64,000 bases of DNA, from NCBI RefSeq assembly GCF_933775445.1, contig NC_065873.1:10788001-10852000 (forward strand). Direction: 5' to 3'. A program made the translations under genes and the position numbers. The notes beneath the pieces were generated by a model. That model did not search any database. It saw only the letters and a list, made by a program, of their open reading frames with translations, and was not told where the DNA came from. Position 1 is the first letter of the stretch, and every line of letters begins with the position of its first letter. This DNA comes from Argentina anserina. Taxonomy: Eukaryota; Streptophyta; Magnoliopsida; Rosales; Rosaceae. Below are positions 1 through 11,800 of the stretch, piece by piece.

Positions 1-462
1 AGTATCTTTACATCGTTTGCGTATCTTTACTATTCCAATTGTGTATCTTTACATCGTTTGCGTATCTTTACTATTCCAATTGTGTATCTTTTCATTTCTC
101 GTTTGAGTATCTTTCTGTAAGGCTTCTGATGCGAGTTTCTATTGAATTTGAGAGTTTTGCAAGTGTGGGAGTGTGTTTCTTTCAAACTGGGTATCTTTAC
201 ATCGTTTGCCTATCTTTACTATTCCAATTGTGTATCCTTACATCGTTTGCGTATCTTTACTATTCCAATTGTGTATCTTTTCATTTCTCGTTTGAGTATC
301 TTGCTGTAAGGCTTCTGATGCGAGTTTCTATTGTATTTGAGAGTTTTGCAAGTGTGGGAGTGTGTTTCTTTCAAACTGAGTATCTTTACATCGTTTGCGT
401 ATCTTTACTATTCCAATTGTGTATCTTTTCATTTCTCGTTTGAGTATCTTTCTGTAAGGCTT
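1..462. repeat. Sat1 satellite array, left segment
   Basis: Tandem copies of an AT-rich satellite built around the word GAGTATCTTT. This is the left part of the array that resumes at 8528; the two are separated only by LTR element R1. The last five bases (458-462, GGCTT) are one copy of the R1 target-site duplication. Open frames across the monomers come from a low stop-codon density in the repeat and change frame with the monomer length, so they are not treated as genes. Confidence 0.93.
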
Positions 463-2657
463 TGATAGGAGCACAAAGTGTGACGTTCTTAATGTGATTA
501 TGCCCTATTCTTACTCTTTGTTACCTCTTATTTAGTATGTTTTAGTTTCTTTTGTAAGAATAAGTGTCTAGGTAGAGCTTATATCAATTATGAGTGAATT
601 GATGATGAAATCGTGCTAAGTGTTAATAATCCTTGTTGAGATATGATTCCTTGTTCGAGTAGGATTCATCCTTTCGTATTTCTTTGTTTCTAACATACTT
701 ATTCTTATTAGGAAATACAAATCCATGTTGGAGAAGGAAAGCAATCCTAGTTCCACAAGGAAAGAGAAGAAAATACACTTAAAAGCCCAATCCATTCAAG
801 AATCAAAATGCTGTCAATATTCATAGTCCAACTTCGACGGGCTCCCCTGGATAGCTCCGATCGAGTTAGAAGACCTACTTTATATGGAAATAAAGGTATT
901 TGAGTCTAGTTTCTGTAGGATTTGGAATCAAATCAATATCTTATTCCTACAGAGAGATATGACTGAATCATTGATCGGAGGTCCAATGAACTCGGCGGAA
1001 TTATCTCAGCCATTGATTTGCTTTTGATCCAAGGGCTATGAGGGAAACTTGGGACTTTGTTCCTCCTGCAAATAGAGCACAAATATGTATCAGAATGTCT
1101 ATAAATCCCAGCACCAAAGAATGTCAAAGAAGGCATGCAGCAAATTAAATGAGAAGAGGCAAGAAAGTCAAAGAAGGCATGCAGCAAATTTAATGAGGAG
1201 AGGTAAGAAAAATCAAACATGGCTGCAACATTTAAGACTTTTGCTGCCTCCCTAATTCAAAGGAAGAAATTTGTGCAAAAGAAATCAGCAATAAAGGAGG
1301 AAGAAGATATGTAATTAATGCAAAAGATATGCAATCCTTATAGAAATCAGAATTCTGGCAGTGCAGATCATCCATCTTTAACGGGCTCCCCTGGACAGCT
1401 CAAAATGATTGAGAAAATGTACCTTATATGGATGAAAAGCCACGGAAGTCTAGTTGAAATTGCCAGTTGGAATCATCTCAATATCTATTTTCTAGAGAAA
1501 GTTATGGCCACAACAAGGGACAAAGGTCAAATCTGCCGAATCTAGGAAGCCTCAACCAATTTGGTTTCAACTTTGTGGACTTTGTGGCCATCCTCCCTTG
1601 GGTTTCTTCCTCTATATATAGCACCTCAATTCCACAGAAAGGATCATCAACCTTGCTCACAAGACTTGCCAAAGCTCTGCCTTAAACACTACTCATCATC
1701 CTCAAAGCCATTCAAGGCGAAAACACCATCTTTCCTTCATTCCATTCGATCCAAAGCGCTACGCCTAGGATTGCCATTCAAGTTGAAGCCGTGCTGCCTT
1801 GTTTTGATACCGCTAAGGAGATTTACAAAGTGTAACTCGTTACTTCTTCACTTATGTTTTCGGTTTGGATTCTTTGTGTGATGTTGTGTTTATGTTTTTG
1901 GCTAGTTCCGAATTTGTGGAATACTCTCATGTAGTTTACGATTTTGCAAGATGTTATAAAGTAGTTCTGATTTTGTTGTCTATGATTTCTATGTAGATAT
2001 CGTGAGTTTATAATTCAATGATTTAATGATTCTCTTTCTTGGGCGTTAACTATATGTGATTCAAGGCGCTAAGTTAGTTTTGCATATAGGATTCTTAAGT
2101 GTTTTTGATAACTTGTTAAAGTAAGTGACATGCTTGACTTGTTAGTAATCACTAGGAATTAACCATGATCCGTTTGTTATCTAAGATGCGCTAAGTAATT
2201 AGATAAGAGATGAATCAATGAAGTGGTAAGATTGAGAATGACATGTTACCTTGTAATTTCTAAGCGCTAAGATAGGATTACCAGGCCATGTTTCGAGTTA
2301 GGGATGCGCTAAGTAACCTAGTTCGGTATTAGGTTGTTGTTTGTTCACTCAATACTTGTCCGCTAAGGCTCGGTGTTTGCATAGGATGAGATTATGATTT
2401 TGAAGCTACTTGTGACGATTTGTTTGGTGATGTTTATGTGTTGGTTGGTTGATCACATGTATATATTAGTTTAGGATTTATTTTTATGTTTGAATCGAAA
2501 TATATCTCAAATCTTTTAAACTCTTATGAATTCGTTGTTAAATGTTTGTGATTCTTTACCCTGGTTGGATCCCCGGTTTGTGAACGATACCCTCTTGCTT
2601 TATACTACTAACGATGCTTACAGGGTTAATATTGATCTCGAGTAATCGAACCGATCA
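463..2657 (+). repeat. R1 5' LTR (LTR type 1)
   Basis: 2,195 bp, starts TGATAGGAGC and ends CCGATCA. The copy at 6333-8527 is offset by exactly 5,870 bp throughout. It contains a TATA box near 1613, a duplicated internal module (828-960 and 1374-1505) and six same-strand copies of CGCTAAG between 1811 and 2367. A TGACGT (bZIP-type) word lies at 481-486. Small frames inside it also occur in the other LTR and have no recognisable product. Confidence 0.95.
1612..1620 (+). promoter_or_regulatory. TATA box of R1 5' LTR
   Basis: CTATATATA in a less AT-rich context, repeated at 7482-7490 in the 3' LTR. It is the best candidate for the core promoter. Transcription would start about 30 bp downstream, giving an R/U5 segment of about 1 kb that includes all the CGCTAAG motifs. 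Confidence 0.6.
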
Positions 2658-2659
2658 AA

Positions 2660-2679
2660 TGGCGCCGTTGCCGGGGATC
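2660..2679 (+). other. R1 primer-binding site (tRNA-Asp)
   Basis: TGGCGCCGTTGCCGGGGATC begins two bases after the LTR. It is complementary to the 3' end of plant cytosolic tRNA-Asp (ending ...GATCCCCGGCAACGGCGCCA). This is the primer usual in Athila/Tat gypsy elements. Confidence 0.9.
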
Positions 2680-5600
2680 CATCATTATGGATCCCAATGT
2701 TTTAATTTCGAATTCACTGTTCATATTGTAAATTTGTATATTATTTTCACTGTTCATATTGTAAATTTGTAAATTTCTATATTTTTTCTTATTTTATTCT
2801 AACATATAGTAATTTTATCTTAGGTTGTTATTTTTTATGATTGAATGCATGATTTTTGTAGGTTGTAAATCGAACGGAATAGGTAAAGTCCCTTTTGTTA
2901 ATATTAGCCTTAACCCCTCATGTTTTCTTCCAAATTTTTTGCATGAGGTTGAGGGCGGCTTTTATTAACACTTGGAGATTCGTCTAACACCCAAGTTTGT
3001 TTCTAGCTGAGTAAGGGGCACGCTTTTTCATTACTCTGGTGCATGGGACCAAAATTGGATCTCAGAGAACTATTGACTGACATACATCTCGGTGATGGAG
3101 TCGATAGGGGGCTTGCCCTCCATAGTTCAACAAATGAGTCCTACCATGTTCACTATCTCTGAATTAGCTATCCGGCCATCTGAAACAATGATTCAAACTT
3201 GTGTCTAGGCATCCATACTTAGGCCGCACGTCCACCTTGGTTTACAACTTAGAATCAATCGATCATTTAATTATTTGAATGACAACTTAAGAATGTTAAC
3301 GCATGAAATCGATTAAAAAGTAACTTGTAAAAAAAAATTGACATATAGTAATTGTAATTGTGTATACTTTATCAGGTTTTTGAGTTCAGAAATTAAAACG
3401 AACTTAAACATAAGATTTGACATCATGTTGGATTGGTTGTTAAGCTTGTTTTCGTTTCGTTTTCCCCTTAACATGTGCTTATTATATTTAAATGACTTTT
3501 GACATATTTGTGACTTGTATATACAATGACTTCCTAATTGTTATTCTCTAACTTTTGCATTGCATCTTCATTATTTATTCTAATTGCATTCATTTTGCAT
3601 CTCATTCATGTTGCATTTTAAATTCCACGGAATATCATATGGCTAGAGGAACATAGTCTCTTAAGGACCTCACGTCCTATGTTATGTTTGGTAGGTTCCC
3701 ACTTACACTAATGATTTTAATTGAGATTTTACAGATTTATAGTGAAGTGACCAGCAATGAGCTTCATAATATACTACAAGGTTGGACAACAAAATGGCGA
3801 AAGAGAAACCCCATAATGTGTCACCTACAAAATGATTGAAAGGAAAACTCGGTCTAAGCTATTAGACTTTAAACATAAGCGCTTGTTGGAGGCAACCCAA
3901 TTTTTTTTCTTTTATATTTATTGTTTTTATTTATTTTTGTTCTTTTTGATTTGTTTTGTGTGTGTGTAGGTTAGTTTTCGAGAAAACGTGAAGAGGAGCA
4001 AAACATTTTCGTTCAACAGAATCTGGCAGAAACAGTCTGTCGAGTTCGGCAGACTGTATCTCCCAGCTCATAGGGCGTTGGAAGATGTGCTTTATATGGA
4101 AACAAAGATCTTTGAGTCTAGTTTTTGTAGCTTTTTACAAAACTGGATTTAGAGGTCTACATCATTCTCAGTTGCAATTTGAAGGCAGCAAGGTCGTGTC
4201 AGAAATTCAGAACTCGTGCAGTTGCAGTTCGGAAACGGCAAAACAGCGAGCACTTACGGCCTAACTGGGCAGTTGTGCCATATATGGATTGAAAGCTTGT
4301 TGTGTTATCTTCAACTTTTATTCAGGCCATGTTTCCATTCCAGCTGTTTAAGTCAACGGAATTCAGGTACAAATAGATAAAGGTCATTCCAGTTTTTGAA
4401 TCTATGAACTTGTTTTTCGTGATAACTTTGCAGGGGCATAACTTTCTCCTCATTTGGAGCTAGCGGATGTACTTTATATGCATGGAAAGCTAGAAACATC
4501 AGCTTTCTATTCCCACTACTGTCACACTTATCGGAGATTATTTTCAAACGTTATGAAGCATGGAATGCAGGCTGTTTGGACCACATCATGGGGGAGCTTT
4601 TCTCATCATTTTCTCAACTTTTCTCATGTTTTTATTTTTCTATTTGTTTCCTTCCACTATGAGTCTTTCATTGCATTATTTATTTTTGACATTCATTGAG
4701 GACAATGCATGATTCGAGTGTGGGGGAAGGTTTACATGTTAGAGTCATAAAATCAGAAAAATAATTTTTTTTGTATTTTTTTGTTTTGTTTTTGTTTTTG
4801 ATTTGAGTCTTAGGTATGCCTTTAACTGTCTAGGATGAGTTGATCTTTGAATGATTGGTTGAAAGATGATCACAAGATTGGAAATTGAACTTAATTGCAA
4901 TTTGATGATTAATCGATGTGTAGATTTTGTACGAATATGTAGTAGATGAGGATTTTGAAACTTAGATACATAATGAGCATGTTCCCTACTTGTTTGAATT
5001 CATGTAACCTATGTGAGTTTCGAGCCATATATGTGCCTTTGTTTAGAGAGTTTATTCTACCGTTTCTTGGCTATATAACCTCATTACATCTATTTTGATC
5101 AATTCATATGCCATAGAATTGCAATGAACTAGAGAATGCTAGAACTTACTTTGTGAAACTTTCGAAGCTTTATGTCATAATATACTCTGATTTTGAAAAT
5201 GATTGTTGGATCTTTTTAGGATTCCACCACTTAAACCAAAAAGCCGTATGCCTTATTTGTACCATGCTTGGGACACCTTAGTATTAACCCATTTGAGCCT
5301 ACGTTAAACCTTTTCTTTTATCACCAACATGTTAATATCTTTGCTTAGTATAGTTATATCTCTACCTTGTTCTCGAGGCTTGGCAGAGCTGATATTTGAT
5401 GTTACTATGGAGTGATGATTTGATTCAAGTGTGGGGTTATGCTATTGTATGTAAGAATGCTCTGACAAGAGTGTGAAAAAGAAAATGTATATGATGCCGT
5501 GTGAAAAAAAGAAGAAGAAAAAGTATATATGCACGGCATGAAAGAAAAAATGAGGAAAAGATTGAATGAAGAGATCTCGGCATGGCACTTGTATACGTGA

Positions 5601-6318
5601 ATTTGGAGTTGTGATGTATTTGTTGAAGGCTCAATAATGTTGTACTTTAGCCTTTGTTCGTTTTCACAATGTTTAGAGTGAAGAATGGGTCCAACATGAT
5701 AAAATTGGCCCTTGTTTTATGGAGTATGGCGACATAAGGTGGATGATTATTGCTCTGCTAAGTCTTGAGGATGACCTTTGTGATTCCTTTTACCTGAAAA
5801 ATGATATCCTTACCGAGCCTAAGCCTACCTTTTATAAAGATCCGCATGATTCTTAAAATGAGTAGCTCTTGATCTGTGGAGTTTGTTTCATGAGTAAGCA
5901 TATGGTTTTGGTTCATTTGTGCATATGATTGGTATCTTTCATGAGGTTTTCGAATTCACTATGTGTTCTTAACTCTTATGTGTGAAAAGCTTTTAAGCAT
6001 ATGCCATGTTCTTGAGAGAAAAGATTCGGAGTGCATATCCCTTGTGAGTTGAATTTGAACTTATTTTGAACATGTCGAGCTTAATATCACCTATGTTTTC
6101 TGCATTGTCTTACTTGTTCTGCGAGATCACATGTTTATTAACCATTAAATTCATTCTATCTATTTCGATTAAGTGTTATTCTTGATGCTATGAGTTTGAA
6201 GATCGTTGAGACAAAATGTTGAAGGCATTATAGTTGAGTCATTAGTTTAGTTGTTTTGATTTTTGTTTTATGTTTTTGTTTCCCTTTTCTATTATTTGCT
6301 AAGGGACTAGCAAAGTTC
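2680..6318 (+). other. R1 internal region, non-coding
   Basis: No frame above about 80 codons and no recognisable retroviral domain. 2870-3260 is homologous to the leader of element C (antisense, about 43,430-43,800), so a gag-element leader is kept without gag. 3867-3900 is the Athila/Tat post-pol block. From about 4700 the sequence is homologous to the 3' non-coding parts of A (35,340-36,726 and 45,536-45,832), B (33,351-34,708) and C (38,293-39,960). It includes G-rich motifs at about 4715 and 5420. Words from the LTR module (CTTTATATGGA type) recur near 4090 and 4475. Confidence 0.75.
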
Positions 6319-6332
6319 AAGTGTGGGGTTGT
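6319..6332 (+). other. R1 polypurine tract
   Basis: AAGTGTGGGGTTGT lies directly before the 3' LTR start TGATAGG. The same motif precedes the 3' LTRs of A (45,819-45,832) and, antisense, of C (38,293 onward) and B (33,351 onward). Confidence 0.7.
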
Positions 6333-8527
6333 TGATAGGAGCACAAAGTGTGACGTTCTTAATGTGATTATGCCCTATTCTTACTCTTTGTTACCTCTTA
6401 TTTAGTATGTTTTAGTTTCTTTTGTAAGAATAAGTGTCTAGGTAGAGCTTATATCAATTATGAGTGAATTGATGATGAAATCGTGCTAAGTGTTAATAAT
6501 CCTTGTTGAGATATGATTCCTTGTTCGAGTAGGATTCATCCTTTCGTATTTCTTTGTTTCTAACATACTTATTCTTATTAGGAAATACAAATCCATGTTG
6601 GAGAAGGAAAGCAATCCTAGTTCCACAAGGAAAGAGAAGAAAATACACTTAAAAGCCCAATCCATTCAAGAATCAAAATGCTGTCAATATTCATAGTCCA
6701 ACTTCGACGGGCTCCCCTGGATAGCTCCGATCGAGTTAGAAGACCTACTTTATATGGAAATAAAGGTATTTGAGTCTAGTTTCTGTAGGATTTGGAATCA
6801 AATCAATATCTTATTCCTACAGAGAGATATGACTGAATCATTGATCGGAGGTCCAATGAACTCGGCGGAATTATCTCAGCCATTGATTTGCTTTTGATCC
6901 AAGGGCTATGAGGGAAACTTGGGACTTTGTTCCTCCTGCAAATAGAGCACAAATATGTATCAGAATGTCTATAAATCCCAGCACCAAAGAATGTCAAAGA
7001 AGGCATGCAGCAAATTAAATGAGAAGAGGCAAGAAAGTCAAAGAAGGCATGCAGCAAATTTAATGAGGAGAGGTAAGAAAAATCAAACATGGCTGCAACA
7101 TTTAAGACTTTTGCTGCCTCCCTAATTCAAAGGAAGAAATTTGTGCAAAAGAAATCAGCAATAAAGGAGGAAGAAGATATGTAATTAATGCAAAAGATAT
7201 GCAATCCTTATAGAAATCAGAATTCTGGCAGTGCAGATCATCCATCTTTAACGGGCTCCCCTGGACAGCTCAAAATGATTGAGAAAATGTACCTTATATG
7301 GATGAAAAGCCACGGAAGTCTAGTTGAAATTGCCAGTTGGAATCATCTCAATATCTATTTTCTAGAGAAAGTTATGGCCACAACAAGGGACAAAGGTCAA
7401 ATCTGCCGAATCTAGGAAGCCTCAACCAATTTGGTTTCAACTTTGTGGACTTTGTGGCCATCCTCCCTTGGGTTTCTTCCTCTATATATAGCACCTCAAT
7501 TCCAAAGAAAGGATCATCAACCTTGCTCACAAGACTTGCCAAAGCTCTGCCTTAAACACTACTCATCATCCTCAAAGCCATTCAAGGCGAAAACACCATC
7601 TTTCCTTCATTCCATTCGATCCAAAGCGCTACGCCTAGGATTGCCATTCAAGTTGAAGCCGTGCTGCCTTGTTTTGATACCGCTAAGGAGATTTACAAAG
7701 TGTAACTCGTTACTTCTTCACTTATGTTTTCGGTTTGGATTCTTTGTGTGATGTTGTGTTTATGTTTTTGGCTAGTTCCGAATTTGTGGAATACTCTCAT
7801 GTAGTTTACGATTTTGCAAGATGTTATAAAGTAGTTCTGATTTTGTTGTCTATGATTTCTATGTAGATATCGTGAGTTTATAATTCAATGATTTAATGAT
7901 TCTCTTTCTTGGGCGTTAACTATATGTGATTCAAGGCGCTAAGTTAGTTTTGCATATAGGATTCTTAAGTGTTTTTGATAACTTGTTAAAGTAAGTGACA
8001 TGCTTGACTTGTTAGTAATCACTAGGAATTAACCATGATCCGTTTGTTATCTAAGATGCGCTAAGTAATTAGATAAGAGATGAATCAACGAAGTGGTAAG
8101 ATTGAGAATGACATGTTACCTTGTAATTTCTAAGCGCTAAGATAGGATTACCAGGCCATGTTTCGAGTTAGGGATGCGCTAAGTAACCTAGTTCGGTATT
8201 AGGTTGTTGTTTGTTCACTCAATACTTGTCCGCTAAGGCTCGGTGTTTGCATAGGATGAGATTATGATTTTGAAGCTACTTGTGACGATTTGTTTGGTGA
8301 TGTTTATGTGTTGGTTGGTTGATCACATGTATATATTAGTTTAGGATTTATTTTTATGTTTGAATCGAAATATATCTCAAATCTTTTAAACTCTTATGAA
8401 TTCGTTGTTAAATGTTTGTGATTCTTTACCCTGGTTGGATCCCCGGTTTGTGAACGATACCCTCTTGCTTTATACTACTAACGATGCTTACAGGGTTAAT
8501 ATTGATCTCGAGTAATCGAACCGATCA
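6333..8527 (+). repeat. R1 3' LTR
   Basis: 2,195 bp and nearly identical to 463-2657, with two substitutions seen by eye. It ends CCGATCA at 8527 and is followed by the second GGCTT target-duplication copy, after which Sat1 resumes in register with the sequence before 463. Confidence 0.95.
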
Positions 8528-8829
8528 GGCTTTCTGATGCGAGTTTCTATTGAATTTGAGAGTTTTGCAAGTGTGGGAGTGTGTTTCTTTCAAACTGAGT
8601 ATCTTTACATCGTTTGCGTATCTTTACTATTCCAATTGTGTATCTTTTCATTTCTCGTTTGAGTATCTTTCTGTAAGGCTTTCTGATGCGAGTTTCTATT
8701 GAATTTGAGAGTTTTGCAAGTGTGGGAGTGTGTTTCTTTCAAACTGAGTATCTTTACATCGTTTGCGTATCTTTACTATTCCAATTGTGTATCTTTTCAT
8801 TTCTCGTTTGAGTATCTTTCTGTAAGGCT

Positions 8830-11800
8830 TTCTGATGCGAGTTTCTATTGAATTTGAGAGTTTTGCAAGTGTGGGAGTGTGTTTCTTTCAAACTGAGTAT
8901 CTTTACATCGTTTGCGTATCTTCACTATTCCAATTGTGTATCTTTACATCGTTTGCGTATCTTTACTATTCCAATTGTGTATCTTTTCATTTCTCGTTTG
9001 AGTATCTTTCTGTAAGGCTTCTGATGCGAGTTTCTAATTAATTTGAGAGTTTTGCAAGTGTGGGAGTGTGTTTCTTTCAAACTGAGTATCTTTACATCGT
9101 TTGCGTATCTTTACTATTCCAATTGTGTATCCTTACATCGTTTGCGTATCTTTACTATTCCAATTGTGTATCTTTTCATTTTTCGTTTGAGTATCTTGTT
9201 GTAAGGCTTCTGATGCGAGTTTCTATTGTATTTGAGAGTTTTGCAAGTGTGGGAGTGTGTTTCTTTCAAACTGAGTATCTTTACATCGTGTGCGTATCTT
9301 GACTATTCCAATTGTGTATCTTTACATCGTTTGCGTATCTTTACTATTCCAATTGTGTATCTTTTCATTTCTCGTTTGAGTATCTTGCTGTAAGGCTTCT
9401 GATGCGAGTTTCTATTGTATTTGAGAGTTTTGCAAGTGTGGGAGTGTGTTTCTTTCAAACTGAGTATCTTTACATCGTTTGCGTATCTTTACTATTCCAA
9501 TTGTGTATCTTTACATCGTTTGCGTATCTTTACTATTCCAATTGTGTATCTTTTCATTTCTCATTTGAGTATCTTTCTGTAAGGCTTCTGATGCGAGTTT
9601 CTATTGTATTTGAGAGTTTTGCAAGTTTGGGAGTGTGTTTCTTTCAAACTGAGTATCTTTACATCGTTTGCGTATCTTTACTATTCCAATTGTGTATCTT
9701 TTCATTTCTCGTTTGAGTATCTTTCTGTAAGGCTTTCTGATGCGAGTTTCTATTGAATTTGAGAGTTTTGCAAGTGTGGGAGTGTGTTTCTTTCAAACTG
9801 AGTATCTTTACATCGTTTGCGTATCTTTACTATTCCAATTGTGTATCTTTTCATTTCTCGTTTGAGTATCTTTCTGTAAGGCTTTCTGATGCGAGTTTCT
9901 ATTGAATTTGAGAGTTTTGCAAGTGTGGGAGTGTGTTTCTTTCAAACTGAGTATCTTTACATCGTTTGCGTATCTTCACTATTCCAATTGTGTATCTTTA
10001 CATCGTTTGCGTATCTTTACTATTCCAATTGTGTATCTTTTCATTTCTCGTGTGAGTATCTTTCTGTAAGGCTTCTGATGCGAGTTTCTATTGAATTTGA
10101 GAGTTTTGCAAGTGTGGGAGTGTGTTTCTTTCAAACTGAGTATCTTTACATCGTTTGCGTATCTTTACTATTCCAATTGTGTATCTTTTCATTTCTCGTT
10201 TGAGTATCTTTCTGTAAGGCTTTCTGATGCGAGTTTCTATTGAATTTGAGAGTTTTGCAAGTGTGGGAGTGTGTTTCTTTCAAACTGAGTATCTTTACAT
10301 CGTTTGCGTATCTTTACTATTCCAATTGTGTATCTTTTCATTTCTCGTTTGAGTATCTTTCTGTAAGGCTTCTGATGCGAGTTTCTATTGAATTTGAGAG
10401 TTTTGCAAGTGTGGGAGTGTGTTTCTTTCAAACTGAGTATCTTTACATCGTTTGCGTATCTTTACTATTCCAATTGTGTATCCTTACATCGTTTGCGTAT
10501 CTTTACTAATCCAATTGTGTATCTTTTCATTTCTCGTTTGAGTATCTTGCTGTAAGGCTTCTGATGCGAGTTTCTATTGTATTTGAGAGTTTGCAAGTGT
10601 GGGAGTGTGTTTCTTTCAAACTGAGTATCTTTACATCGTTTGCGTATCTTTACTATTCCAATTGTGTATCTTTTCATTTCTCGTTTGAGTATCTTTCTGT
10701 AAGGCTTTCTGATGCGAGTTTCTATTGAATTTGAGAGTTTTGCAAGAGTGGGAGTGTGTTTCTTTCAAACTGAGTATCTTTACATCGTTTGCGTATCTTT
10801 ACTATTCCAATTGTGTATCTTTTCATTTCTCGTTTGAGTATCTTTCTGTAAGGCTTTCTGATGCGAGTTTCTATTGAATTTGAGAGTTTTGCAAGTGTGG
10901 GAGTGTGTTTCTTTCAAACTGAGTATCTTTACATCGTTTGCGTATCTTCACTATTCCAATTGTGTATCTTTACATCGTTTGCGTATCTTTACTATTCCAA
11001 TTGTGTATCTTTTCATTTCTCGTTTGAGTATCTTTCTGTAAGGCTTCTGATGCGAGTTTCTAATTAATTTGAGAGTTTTGCAAGTGTGGGAGTGTGTTTC
11101 TTTCAAACTGAGTATCTTTACATCGTTTGCGTATCTTTACTATTCCAATTGTGTATCCTTACATCGTTTGCGTATCTTTACTATTCCAATTGTGTATCTT
11201 TTCATTTTTCGTTTGAGTATCTTGTTGTAAGGCTTCTGATGCGAGTTTCTATTGTATTTGAGAGTTTTGCAAGTGTGGGAGTGTGTTTCTTTCAAACTGA
11301 GTATCTTTACATCGTGTGCGTATCTTGACTATTCCAATTGTGTATCTTTACATCGTTTGCGTATCTTTACTATTCCAATTGTGTATCTTTTCATTTCTCG
11401 TTTGAGTATCTTTCTGTAAGGCTTCTGATGCGAGTTTCTATTGTATTTGAGAGTTTTGCAAGTGTGGGAGTGTGTTTCTTTCAAACTGAGTATCTTTACA
11501 TCGTTTGCGTATCTTTACTATTCCAATTGTGTATCTTTACATCGTTTGCGTATCTTTACTATTCCAATTGTGTATCTTTTCATTTCTCATTTGAGTATCT
11601 TTCTGTAAGGCTTCTGATGCGAGTTTCTATTGTATTTGAGAGTTTTGCAAGTTTGGGAGTGTGTTTCTTTCAAACTGAGTATCTTTACATCGTTTGCGTA
11701 TCTTTACTATTCCAATTGTGTATCTTTTCATTTCTCGTTTGAGTATCTTTCTGTAAGGCTTTCTGATGCGAGTTTCTATTGAATTTGAGAGTTTTGCAAG

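Larger units (their letters stand above)
463..8527 (+). mobile_element. R1: very young non-autonomous gypsy-type LTR retrotransposon (LARD-like)
   Basis: Complete element with two 2,195-bp LTRs (TG...CA ends), a tRNA-Asp primer-binding site two bases inside the 5' LTR, a G-rich polypurine tract directly before the 3' LTR, and an exact 5-bp target duplication GGCTT (458-462 and 8528-8532). By eye the LTRs differ at only two positions (near 1634/7504 and 2219/8089), so insertion was very recent. The 3,675-bp internal region has no gag, protease, reverse transcriptase or integrase frame, so movement needs proteins supplied in trans. A motif at 3867-3900 (GCGCTTGTTGGAGGCAACCC) resembles the block that commonly follows pol in Athila/Tat elements. 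The target was a Sat1 monomer. Confidence 0.95.
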
